Origin: Marinomonas primoryensis
Lineage (GTDB): Bacteria; Pseudomonadota; Gammaproteobacteria; Pseudomonadales; Marinomonadaceae
Length of the DNA: 64,000 nt
Direction: 5' to 3'
Assembly (NCBI RefSeq): GCF_013372285.1
Contig: NZ_CP054301.1
Span: 3,016,501-3,080,500 of the forward strand
Shown: positions 56,315-64,000 of the stretch, in pieces
Layout: every line of letters starts with the position of its first letter
Numbering within the stretch: position 1 is the stretch's first letter
Translations under genes and position numbers: made by a program
Notes under the pieces: generated by a model
The model's input: only the letters and a program-made list of their open reading frames with translations
Told to the model about the DNA's origin: nothing
Databases searched by the model: none

Positions 56315-57331
56315 TTAATCGAGCTGTAACCCTTCTAAAGGAATAGGCCGAACCATCAGGCCAGCTCGCTGGCCAACAGGCAAGTTAGTATTTGGAAATA
56401 CAATCGCATCGCCTGTTTTCTGAACGATATACTCACTTTTTTCAGAATACGCCAAGCGATAACCTTGCTCGAACTGCGTGAAGTTTTTTACATCACTTTC
56501 AATGGAAAGTTCATAACTTTCATCGTCTTTTACTAGGCTATCTAACACAGTAAATATATGAATATCAGACAGCGACGCTTGCGCTAACGTACCCTCTTCT
56601 AACAACAACACTAGACTTTTTTCTAGGTCAGCAAAAGCCGATAAGTCGTTCTCGCCAAAACGATGAACCTTACCCAGCTCCACTGTAAAAGCATGAGCAC
56701 CATGCACCGCATAGCTGTAATAAGAGAAAGTGGTTGTCGACTGATGTGATAATAACACTGCCTCAATGCCGCTGGCGGCTAAAAAAGCCAACTGCTGCTG
56801 ATTATAAATGGCGTCCTCTACAAACGGATAAACGACAAACTTTTCATGCATCGATCCACGAATCGCAGTATGCAGATCGTAGTGCAATCTCGTTTGTGTC
56901 GTTTCATTGTTGGCCATTGAATAAAAATCACCAACAGCTTTTTCAAGGCGTTGTGCTCTTTGCGCCTCAAACCCGTCATAGTTTTGCCACGCGCCACTAA
57001 ATAAGCGGTTTAAATTTACATCGCAAAAACGTATTGCTTGGTTCGCAGCTACGGGGTTACCAATAAGAACCAGCAAACGAACCGACAATGAAATCCGCCC
57101 TTCTAGAATAGAGGTCACCAACTGATTCACTAACTCAATCGGGCCTGTCTCATTACCATGAATCCCAACCGACAGAATCAGACTAATAGACGTTTCTTGT
57201 GTCGGCTCAAGCCTTAAAACACCCGTATTTTCAACAAAACCGGTTCCTGATGGAAATACAAACTGGAACGGCGTAAGCCCATCTTGGTTTGCCAGTGTTA
57301 CGGCCAAAAAATCATTGTTCAAAATGGTCAT
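56315..57331 (-). CDS. astE: Succinylglutamate desuccinylase
   Basis: A 338-residue M14-family zinc hydrolase. It has ILSVGIHGNETGPIELVNQL near residue 52 with the H and E zinc ligands, LIGNPVAANQAIRF, YDLHTAIRGSMHEKFVVYP and VELGKVHRFGENDL. In the AST pathway it releases succinate from succinylglutamate, the last step of arginine breakdown. No other ast gene is adjacent. The ATG at 57331 with GGAAG upstream is preferred over a TTG at 57343. Confidence 0.92.
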   Translation of the reverse strand: MTILNNDFLAVTLANQDGLTPFQFVFPSGTGFVENTGVLRLEPTQETSISLILSVGIHGNETGPIELVNQLVTSILEGRISLSVRLLVLIGNPVAANQAIRFCDVNLNRLFSGAWQNYDGFEAQRAQRLEKAVGDFYSMANNETTQTRLHYDLHTAIRGSMHEKFVVYPFVEDAIYNQQQLAFLAASGIEAVLLSHQSTTTFSYYSYAVHGAHAFTVELGKVHRFGENDLSAFADLEKSLVLLLEEGTLAQASLSDIHIFTVLDSLVKDDESYELSIESDVKNFTQFEQGYRLAYSEKSEYIVQKTGDAIVFPNTNLPVGQRAGLMVRPIPLEGLQLD

Positions 57332-57525
57332 TTCTTCCACCAAATAAAGTCCTTAATAAGCGCTTATCATACCGTTTTTACGACTTCGATGGTTTGCATT
57401 CTTTTTACTAGAGTGCAAAACAAAAAAATAGGTCGCTTTCTTTATAGATCAGAAACCTTTTCTTTCAAGAGAAATGCCGATACCCTTTCATTTTCTACCA
57501 GATTCACTTTTAAATTGAGTATTTT

Positions 57526-58062
57526 ATGCCCGAAAATGACGAAGTCATTATCTTAGTCGATAAACACAATACAATAATTGGCGATGTGCCACGACGCTTA
57601 ATGAACTTTGGCAGAGATTACCACCGTGTTACTTACATTTTGGTGTTTGATAAAAAAGGCAATTTATTGATTCAAAAAAGGACCGATGACAAAGCTTTTT
57701 GTCCCGGCTACTACGGCATAACCACTGGTGGTGTGGTTGAAAGAGGCGAAACCTATATCGACTCGGCACACAGAGAGCTACAAGAGGAATTAGGCTTTGA
57801 TGCACCTTTAGAAAGCCAAGGCGTATTCCTTACCGAAGGCGAAGGGTTTAAAATTTGGGGGAAAATCTACACCTGCTATTATGACCCCGCCATTCAAGGC
57901 GAATTGACGTTACAACCAAAGGAAGTGGCTTCGATCCATGAAATGAGCATAGAGAGTATTCTAGAAAACGCGCATGACCTTACATTTACACCCGATTCAT
58001 TGGACGCGTTACGCCATTACACCAACAAGCTTACTCAACCCCAGCCTAATGATCCGCTTTAG
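57526..58062 (+). CDS. Nudix hydrolase, YfcD-like
   Basis: A 178-residue Nudix protein. The Nudix box at residues 69-91 is perfect (GVVERGETYIDSAH then RELQEELGF). The N-terminus (LVDKHNTIIGDVPRRLMN) and FDKKGNLLIQKRTDDK segment resemble E. coli YfcD and isopentenyl-diphosphate isomerase. Substrate is not known. Its end overlaps the next gene by 14 bases. Confidence 0.92.
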   Translation: MPENDEVIILVDKHNTIIGDVPRRLMNFGRDYHRVTYILVFDKKGNLLIQKRTDDKAFCPGYYGITTGGVVERGETYIDSAHRELQEELGFDAPLESQGVFLTEGEGFKIWGKIYTCYYDPAIQGELTLQPKEVASIHEMSIESILENAHDLTFTPDSLDALRHYTNKLTQPQPNDPL

Positions 58063-58828
58063 TCTTTGGCTTTTTGCCTTTTTCATAGCGTCGCACGCCA
58101 TCAGTCAAGAGCGCTGGCAAAGCGATGCTTACATCCAAGACAGTTTTATTAAAATTGCCTTGGAGCGCGAATACAAGGAAACCAAGCACCCAAAACTAAT
58201 ACGTTGGACCAAACCCATCAAACTTTTTTTTGAAAGCGACAGTGGCGATGCCAGCTTGCAAAAAGAATTATTAAGCGTACACGCTCAACATCTTGCTTAT
58301 ATCACCGGCCTTTCCATCGATTTCACCGACGATCCAAAAAAAGCCAATATTTTTGTTATTTTCACTGACTATGACAATATGGAGAATAAGGTTAAGCAAT
58401 ACATTGGCGATCCAGAAAAAATTCGTGCGGCGCTCAATGAAGCCATTTGCTTAGGTAATTTCAGCCGTAATAGTCGCTATGAAATCACCAAAGGTACGAT
58501 TATCATTCCAGTAGATTATGCGCGCAGAAAAGCACGTTTTTTGGATTGTATTGTGGAAGAAATCACCCAGTTATTGGGTCTACCTAACGATTCTAACGAT
58601 GTTTTTCCCTCTGTTTTTAATGATGTAAGCATCGATACCTACATTAGCCCCCTAGATTATTTACTGCTTAAAGCCCTGTACTCCTCTCAACTCAAACCGG
58701 GTATGAATGTAAAACAAACCAAAGCGGCCTTTCCGAACGTATTAAAAGAACTACATGCGAATAAAGACATAGAAAATGCCGTAGAGCGGGTACAAAAATA
58801 TAGCCTAAAGGTTTACCTAGGTGACTGA
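58049..58828 (+). CDS. DUF2927 exported protein
   Basis: A 259-residue protein with a signal peptide at residues 1-19 (MIRFSLWLFAFFIASHAISQ). The mature part matches DUF2927: KHPKLIRWTKPIKLFFESDS, then TGLSIDFTDD, CLGNFS, and CIVEEITQLLGLPNDSNDVF, a putative metallopeptidase-like EEITQ motif. Function unknown. The ATG at 58049 overlaps the end of the Nudix gene, so translational coupling is likely. Earlier in-frame starts lie within that gene. Confidence 0.85.
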   Translation: MIRFSLWLFAFFIASHAISQERWQSDAYIQDSFIKIALEREYKETKHPKLIRWTKPIKLFFESDSGDASLQKELLSVHAQHLAYITGLSIDFTDDPKKANIFVIFTDYDNMENKVKQYIGDPEKIRAALNEAICLGNFSRNSRYEITKGTIIIPVDYARRKARFLDCIVEEITQLLGLPNDSNDVFPSVFNDVSIDTYISPLDYLLLKALYSSQLKPGMNVKQTKAAFPNVLKELHANKDIENAVERVQKYSLKVYLGD

Positions 58829-58981
58829 TTTTCAGTACAAATAGCCTTTAACAAACCCTGCCATAGATCAATCTTATTGGTCTTTTCGTCTGACTTCTCA
58901 TAAATTGTGCTTATTCACTCTGCTTTTCCCTCACAAGTTAGGTAAAATGCGCCAACTGAAAATTTACACTGGAGAGTCCTG

Positions 58982-60082
58982 ATGTTTCCTGAGCTTAAAA
59001 ATGATCGCTTTTTGCGCGCATTACTCAAACAACCTGTCGATACTACCCCTGTATGGATGATGAGGCAGGCAGGACGTTACTTGCCAGAATACCGTGCAAG
59101 CCGAGCCACAGCTGGTGACTTTCTAAGTCTTTGTAAAAACGATTCGTTTGCTTGTGAAGTTACTTTGCAACCGTTAAAACGCTATGAGCTAGATGCCGCT
59201 ATTTTGTTTTCAGACATACTGACTATTCCAGACGCAATGGGATTAGGTTTGTATTTTGAAACAGGCGAAGGCCCTAAATTTAAACACACTATTCGTAATA
59301 AAGCGGACGTTGACGCCTTGCCCGTCACAACAGCAAGCGATTTAGATTACGTGATGAAAGCCGTTACCACGATTCGCCACGCATTAAACGGTGATGTACC
59401 ACTGATCGGCTTTTCAGGAAGCCCTTGGACACTCGCAACCTACATGATCGAAGGCGGTTCCAGCAAAGATTTTCGTCATATCAAAGCCATGATGTACCAG
59501 TCTCCTGAAACTTTGCATGCTTTATTAGACAAACTGGCAAAATCTGTTACGGCCTATCTTAATGGTCAAATTTTAGCCGGTGCTCAGGCGTTACAAATTT
59601 TTGATACATGGGGTGGAATATTAAGCGGTCCAATGTACCAGCAGTTCTCTTTACTTTACATGAAGCAAATTATGGACGGCCTTATTCGCGTTCATGAAGG
59701 GAAAAAAATCCCCGTGATTATGTTTACTAAAAACGGTGGGCAATGGTTAGAAAACATGGCGGCAACAGGGCCTGATGCCATTGGCTTAGACTGGACAACA
59801 GACATTGCAGAAGCGAGAGCGCGTGTTGGTCATGATGTCGCTCTACAGGGCAACATCGACCCTTGTGTGCTGTATGCAGGCAAAGATGTTATAGAGCGAG
59901 AAGTCGAAAATGTGTTATCAGGTTTCGGCAGTGGCAGTGGTCATGTATTTAACCTTGGCCATGGTATTCACCAGTTCGTCAACCCTGACCACCCAAAATA
60001 TTTAATCGATGCCGTTCACAACCTCGGACGAAAATACCACGAGCCTAAGTTTGATGATTTAGACGCTCTAAATGGCCTTTAA
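58982..60082 (+). CDS. hemE: Uroporphyrinogen decarboxylase
   Basis: A 366-residue enzyme of haem synthesis that decarboxylates uroporphyrinogen III to coproporphyrinogen III. It has the signature [20 protein letters not shown] near residue 24, [16 protein letters not shown] and the [20 protein letters not shown] end region. A GGAGAG site precedes the ATG. It is slightly longer than E. coli HemE (354) through a C-terminal tail. Confidence 0.97.
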   Translation: MFPELKNDRFLRALLKQPVDTTPVWMMRQAGRYLPEYRASRATAGDFLSLCKNDSFACEVTLQPLKRYELDAAILFSDILTIPDAMGLGLYFETGEGPKFKHTIRNKADVDALPVTTASDLDYVMKAVTTIRHALNGDVPLIGFSGSPWTLATYMIEGGSSKDFRHIKAMMYQSPETLHALLDKLAKSVTAYLNGQILAGAQALQIFDTWGGILSGPMYQQFSLLYMKQIMDGLIRVHEGKKIPVIMFTKNGGQWLENMAATGPDAIGLDWTTDIAEARARVGHDVALQGNIDPCVLYAGKDVIEREVENVLSGFGSGSGHVFNLGHGIHQFVNPDHPKYLIDAVHNLGRKYHEPKFDDLDALNGL

Positions 60083-60156
60083 TTAGACATCTCTTCTGAC
60101 GTAAGCGATCACACCTTAATAGGGTCAAATTTCTACAGATTCTATTAAGGTTCCTA

Positions 60157-60525
60157 TCATGCTAGCAAAGATTCAAACTGCTTTAGACACAAGCCCCCTA
60201 CATTATTAGTCTGTTTCTTCCATACTCCACCTGACGCTATACCCAAGCAATCAAATACCTCGTTAACGTAACAACAAACATGATCAATACCATGTCGATC
60301 TAGCCAAGACAATCGCCCCAACGTTTGTCCATTTTTAAATGGAATAAGCACTAACCTCAAACGCAAATTGATACTCGCTTCACCAACTTTATAACAAATC
60401 ACATTTTGTGACATAGGAATACGAAATATATCCACACCCGTTTGATTCGACAGCAAGGCGGCAATATCAACAAAAAAAGATTCGGATCCTGCGATAAAAG
60501 ACTCGCTTGATATTATTTTTTCCAT
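60157..60525 (-). CDS. Hypothetical protein, 122 aa
   Basis: I do not recognise this protein. It is a soluble domain rich in beta strands (VICYKVGEASINLRLRLVLI, GQTLGRLSWLDRHGIDHVCC), with four cysteines. The ATG at 60525 is preceded by GGAG; a GTG at 60546 would add seven residues. It is divergent from glnB. Coding-like codon use supports a real gene. Confidence 0.55.
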   Translation of the reverse strand: MEKIISSESFIAGSESFFVDIAALLSNQTGVDIFRIPMSQNVICYKVGEASINLRLRLVLIPFKNGQTLGRLSWLDRHGIDHVCCYVNEVFDCLGIASGGVWKKQTNNVGGLCLKQFESLLA

Positions 60526-60665
60526 TTCACACACTCCAACTTCCACCCTAAGCTAGGGTTTATATCTTTATTAAATGTAGATCATAACGGTCAACCTAGT
60601 AGCGACTTTTACAATAGAGTGGTATTTTTAGACGACATAATGCTTTATTAGTATGGAGAGAATAG

Positions 60666-61004
<339 letters not shown>

Positions 61005-61050
61005 TCAGCTAGATAAATCCAATCAATTAAACAGCAATACAATAAAAAAG

Positions 61051-61062
61051 AGGCCGTAGCCT
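61051..61062. repeat. Target-site duplication, left copy
   Basis: AGGCCGTAGCCT flanks the IS element on the left and is repeated exactly on the right (62484-62495). Twelve bases fits IS4-family elements. Confidence 0.85.
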
Positions 61063-61070
61063 AATGCTGT

Positions 61071-62405
61071 TCACTTAAGCGGAACAGCATTACGAGATAC
61101 CGGATATCTCGTCTTTGATTGCTTCACCACGCGAGGCCGATTAGGCCTCGCTTTCTTTCTCTCCAAAAACAAATTACACACCCCAGACCTTAGCTCCTTA
61201 AGGCGCATTCCTGTCTTCGATTCTGGCTTAGCCGCTGCCATCACGATCAAGTTGGAAGCAATAAAAGTAAACGCCATTTTAAAACGCACATCGCTCGCTC
61301 GTTGACCATGTGATGCCGCCGCATGACTCGCCTCTCGACGCACGATGTTGTATGCCAGTAGCATCCCCCACATTTCTTGATAGATTAAATCGACTTTCTT
61401 ACTGCGCAACGTAATGGCGTTGTTAAGCATGGAAGATTTGATGTCACGAAATCCCAGTTCAATTTCCCATCGCTGATGATACAACTGAGCAATCTTGTCA
61501 GCAGGATAGTTACTGATAGGAAGTGATGTCAGTACCGTCTTAGCTTTACCTTGAACGTCATAGGTTATGGCTCGTGCATCCCAGTATTCAGGCAGACTGG
61601 GGTTCTTTTTGCGTGCTTGTGGGGAGACTTTCATACGCCATAACGCATCACCGTCTCCGTATTCTTCAATGACCTCATACACAGTATTGCTGCGTTTTGG
61701 GATTAACCAGTGTCGTTTATTCCCTCCGTTCATCAAGGTATGCATGAGATTAGCACTCCAAAAATTTCGATCTAGGAGTGTGATACTGCGATCAGGAATT
61801 TTATCTAACATAGCTTCAGCTAATGGCGTTTCAGCTTTTCGATAACGTCCAATCTGAGTATCTAGAATAATGTGAGAATGCGTATTCATCAGAGCGACAC
61901 AACGCAATAACGGATAGGCGCTTTGCTTGACGGTTGTATTGCTAGCGCTACCGAAGTGTTCTCGTAACTCTGGTGTGTCCGGGGTGCGAAAAACGACACC
62001 ATCTATTGCGAATACTTGCAGCCCTTGCCAATCATCCTGAGCAAATCGCTCATTGGCCCAATGTTCACCTGTACGCTGAAAAAGCCACTGCATAGGATCA
62101 GAACCAAGGCGCTGCCTCGCTTGAGATACGCCACTTTTGGCAAGGAGCTGCTCCGACGCTAATCCTTCCGAACAAATATTTAAGCGTCTCGCCACTTCTT
62201 CGATCGCTTCATCCCGAAAAAGAGCCATACCTAACACTAGCCAAAGAACTTGATCTTCAGGTAGACGTCGTCGTCTGATGCTCGCTTTTGAAGAAAGGGT
62301 TAATGCAGACTCGATCCATTCAACAGGAATATTCTGGGTGAAGGTCGAGTGATCTGAGAATGAATGAAGTTCATCGATGCTAAGAAGTAACTGCTGAATA
62401 GACAC
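61071..62405 (-). CDS. IS4-family transposase
   Basis: A 444-residue DDE transposase. The first catalytic aspartate is in FAIDGVVFRTPDTPE, the second in ITLLDRNFWSANLMHTL, and the glutamate in the family signature YHQRWEIELGFRDIK (Y309, R312, E316, K323), the Y2R3E6K motif of IS4 transposases. The frame is intact, so the element may be active. The start is GTG right next to a hairpin, and the stop lies in the left inverted repeat. Confidence 0.95.
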   Translation of the reverse strand: MSIQQLLLSIDELHSFSDHSTFTQNIPVEWIESALTLSSKASIRRRRLPEDQVLWLVLGMALFRDEAIEEVARRLNICSEGLASEQLLAKSGVSQARQRLGSDPMQWLFQRTGEHWANERFAQDDWQGLQVFAIDGVVFRTPDTPELREHFGSASNTTVKQSAYPLLRCVALMNTHSHIILDTQIGRYRKAETPLAEAMLDKIPDRSITLLDRNFWSANLMHTLMNGGNKRHWLIPKRSNTVYEVIEEYGDGDALWRMKVSPQARKKNPSLPEYWDARAITYDVQGKAKTVLTSLPISNYPADKIAQLYHQRWEIELGFRDIKSSMLNNAITLRSKKVDLIYQEMWGMLLAYNIVRREASHAAASHGQRASDVRFKMAFTFIASNLIVMAAAKPESKTGMRLKELRSGVCNLFLERKKARPNRPRVVKQSKTRYPVSRNAVPLK

Positions 62406-62440
62406 AAAAAAATCCGATTAAGAAAGCCTAATCGGATTTT
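62406..62440 (-). promoter_or_regulatory. Hairpin at transposase start
   Basis: On the minus strand AAAATCCGATT and AATCGGATTTT form a stem with a ten-base loop, followed by T residues and immediately the GTG start of the transposase. It could end incoming transcription or hide the start codon in read-through transcripts, as known for IS10 and IS50. Confidence 0.6.
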
Positions 62441-62483
62441 CTGAGACTGTTCAATTAAATTCAACCCTTAAGTGAACAGTATT

Positions 62484-62495
62484 AGGCCGTAGCCT
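62484..62495. repeat. Target-site duplication, right copy
   Basis: Exact copy of the 12-base sequence at 61051-61062. The bases after it (CTTTTTTATTGTATTG) are the reverse complement of those before the left copy, showing that the target was a terminator hairpin. Confidence 0.85.
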
Positions 62496-62519
62496 CTTTT
62501 TTATTGTATTGCTAAAATG

Positions 62520-63230
62520 TCACCCCTTGTCTGGTACCTTAATTGATAAGGTGCCCAAATAACGATTTTGGCGCAATTCGATTTGACGGAAAATAGCAAT
62601 AATCACAATACTAATCACCAAGTAAATACCCCCTGCTGCCAAGAAAATTTCCATCGGAGTATAGGTTCTCGCAATGATAGTTCTTGCCATACCAGTTAGA
62701 TCCAAAATAGTGATCGTACTGGCTAATGCGCTGCCTTTAAGCATCAGAATAATCTCGTTACCATACGCTGGTAAGACAATTCCAAATGCACGAGGCAGTA
62801 AGATACGACGATACATCTGAACTTTTGACATACCAACGACTTTACATGCTTCAACTTCCCCTTGAGGGATAGCCTGAATGGCGCCACGAAAAATCTCAGC
62901 CGTGTAAGCCGAGGTATTTAGAGTAAACGCAATAATGGCACACCAAAACGGCTCTTTAAGTATTGGCCAAAATATACTCTCTCGCACCGCATCGAATTGC
63001 GACGCACCGTAATACACCAAAAATATCTGCACAAGCAGAGGTGTTCCACGAAAGAAAAAGATATACGCAAACGGAATCGCTCTAATCCAAGCAACAGGCG
63101 AAATCCTTGCCAGCGCGATAGGTAATGCAAACACCCCACCCAATACAATGGATAAAAGCACTAACTGAAGACTGACCCAAGCACCTTCTAATAAGCGAGG
63201 AAAATATTCAACAACAACTGAAAAATCCAT
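62520..63230 (-). CDS. Basic amino-acid ABC transporter permease (HisM/AotM-like)
   Basis: A 236-residue polar-amino-acid ABC permease with about five helices. It has PFAYIFFFRGTPLLVQIFLV, the EAA-type coupling loop VEACKVVGMSKVQMYRRILL and PRAFGIVLPAYGNEIILMLK. Ordered after the HisQ-like gene with three bases between. Resembles P. aeruginosa AotM and enteric HisM (arginine/ornithine or histidine import). Confidence 0.9.
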   Translation of the reverse strand: MDFSVVVEYFPRLLEGAWVSLQLVLLSIVLGGVFALPIALARISPVAWIRAIPFAYIFFFRGTPLLVQIFLVYYGASQFDAVRESIFWPILKEPFWCAIIAFTLNTSAYTAEIFRGAIQAIPQGEVEACKVVGMSKVQMYRRILLPRAFGIVLPAYGNEIILMLKGSALASTITILDLTGMARTIIARTYTPMEIFLAAGGIYLVISIVIIAIFRQIELRQNRYLGTLSIKVPDKG

Positions 63231-63233
63231 TCA

Positions 63234-63923
63234 TTATCCCCTCGTTAAACCACGGCTTGCGCGTTTTTCCATATAGGAAACGAACACCATAGAGATAATA
63301 GTTAAAGCCAAATACATAAATGCAGCCACCAAATAAAACAAAAATGCCTGTTTGGTACTGCTCACAGCGATATTGGCTTTACGCATTATATCCTCTAACC
63401 CAACAACAGACACCAACGCGGTATCTTTCAGTAAAACCAGAAATAAATTCCCAAGCCCAGGTAAAGCAATTCGCCAAACCTGCGGCAAAATAATACGGTA
63501 GAACTTTCGAATGGTTCCCATCCCTAAAGCGGTTGCCGCTTCATGCTGCCCCTTAGGAATGGACTGTAGAGCACCTCGAAATACCTCTGTTGCATAAGCA
63601 CCAAAAGTCAAACCGAGCGCCGTAACGCCAGCTGCAAATGCTCCAACCTCAATATATTCGTCGTACCCAAATAAACCAGCTATCGCCATCAATACACTGG
63701 TTGCACCAAAGTAAATGATAAGAACTGTTAGTAGCTCAGGAATACCACGAATGATGGTGGTATAAGTATGAGCAATCCATCGAATGGCTTTGATAGAAGA
63801 CAATTTGGCAGACGCGCCTAATAATCCCAGAATCAAACCAACAAACAGTGAAGACAGCGCTAGCTCTAAGGTAATAACAGCACCTTGCAGCAGCTGATCA
63901 CCGAATCCATGAAGATCAATCAT
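63234..63923 (-). CDS. Basic amino-acid ABC transporter permease (HisQ/AotQ-like)
   Basis: A 229-residue permease, partner of the HisM-like protein. The N-terminus MIDLHGFGDQLLQGAVITLE matches AotQ/HisQ. It contains HTYTTIIRGIPELLTVLIIY and the coupling loop HEAATALGMGTIRKFYRIIL. The binding protein and ATPase genes should lie beyond the right edge. Arginine/ornithine as substrate is suggested by resemblance and by astE five kilobases away. Confidence 0.9.
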   Translation of the reverse strand: MIDLHGFGDQLLQGAVITLELALSSLFVGLILGLLGASAKLSSIKAIRWIAHTYTTIIRGIPELLTVLIIYFGATSVLMAIAGLFGYDEYIEVGAFAAGVTALGLTFGAYATEVFRGALQSIPKGQHEAATALGMGTIRKFYRIILPQVWRIALPGLGNLFLVLLKDTALVSVVGLEDIMRKANIAVSSTKQAFLFYLVAAFMYLALTIISMVFVSYMEKRASRGLTRG

Positions 63924-64000
63924 AGTTTTTTCTCAGAGTAAGCTTAAAGTAAGTTTCTCGATGACAAAGCATCGAGAAACTCTAAGAAATATCTACGCTT

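Larger units (their letters stand above)
61063..62483 (-). mobile_element. IS4-family insertion sequence, complete
   Basis: A 1421-bp element. Terminal inverted repeats are AATGCTGTTCACTTAAG (left) and AATACTGTTCACTTAAG (right, read inward), with one mismatch. It carries one intact transposase gene and is bordered by a 12-bp target duplication, AGGCCGTAGCCT. It lies between glnB and an amino-acid transporter gene and splits a bidirectional terminator (see findings). Confidence 0.93.

Overview
The window looks like chromosome of a marine, moderately halophilic gammaproteobacterium of the Oceanospirillales, most likely Marinomonas or a close relative. The basis is moderate-to-low GC, an ectABCD-ask ectoine/hydroxyectoine operon, PomAB-type (sodium) flagellar stator genes, a sodium-coupled NSS transporter, and housekeeping blocks in typical gammaproteobacterial order (zapA-6S RNA-fau, prfB-lysS, kdsD-kdsA-kdsC-kdsB, xseB-ispA-dxs). 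The genus is inferred from overall gene content and was not tested by any search. || Layout. 0-6 kb: a broken MFS gene at the edge, a DUF1801/Nudix pair, a long PRPP-synthetase-like protein, small proteins (DksA-like zinc finger, DUF2834), an Asp/Glu racemase and a HupE/UreJ metal permease. 6.2-8.4 kb: a CHASE-GGDEF-EAL cyclic-di-GMP protein. 8.5-13.6 kb: the ectoine operon on the minus strand (ectA, ectB, ectC, ectD, ask). 14-15.7 kb: an NSS transporter and a DUF2061 protein. 15.8-20.4 kb: a photobiology locus, with a MerR/LitR-like regulator divergent from an FAD oxidoreductase, a DUF523-DUF1722 protein and a photolyase, separated by a palindrome-rich operator region. 20.5-24.5 kb: a MarR regulator (possibly EctR/CosR-like) and a glycine-betaine-type ABC transporter with a 21-22 bp tandem repeat between binding protein and permease. 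24.6-30.6 kb: dapB, pomB, pomA, then xseB-ispA-dxs. 30.6-34.5 kb: two LysR regulators with their divergent targets (a VOC protein; a paired YdcZ-type DMT transporter) and ynfA. 34.6-36.5 kb: an ECF sigma / anti-sigma / secreted DUF7282 operon. 36.6-41.1 kb: a metal transporter with a Fur-like box, a YkgJ protein, cardiolipin synthase and an EEP-family hydrolase. 41.1-43.7 kb: a small region with integron gene cassettes (attC-like sites, SMI1/KNR4 and unknown ORFs, no integrase) next to about 1.1 kb of noncoding DNA holding a ~300 bp direct duplication. 43.8-48.9 kb: hisC, lysS, prfB (with the classical programmed +1 frameshift), zapA, 6S RNA and fau. 48.9-51.6 kb: two tandem TraF_2-type outer-membrane proteins. 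51.9-55.2 kb: the complete CMP-KDO supply operon. 55.3-62.5 kb: znuA with a Zur box, astE, a Nudix/DUF2927 pair, hemE, glnB, and an IS4-family element inserted into the loop of a bidirectional terminator. 62.5-63.9 kb: two permeases of a basic amino-acid ABC transporter, continuing beyond the window. || The main theme is osmoadaptation: ectoine/hydroxyectoine synthesis from aspartate semialdehyde with a dedicated aspartokinase, a compatible-solute ABC importer and a MarR regulator between them. A light/UV-repair regulon sits in the middle. No CRISPR array, prophage or tRNA gene was seen.
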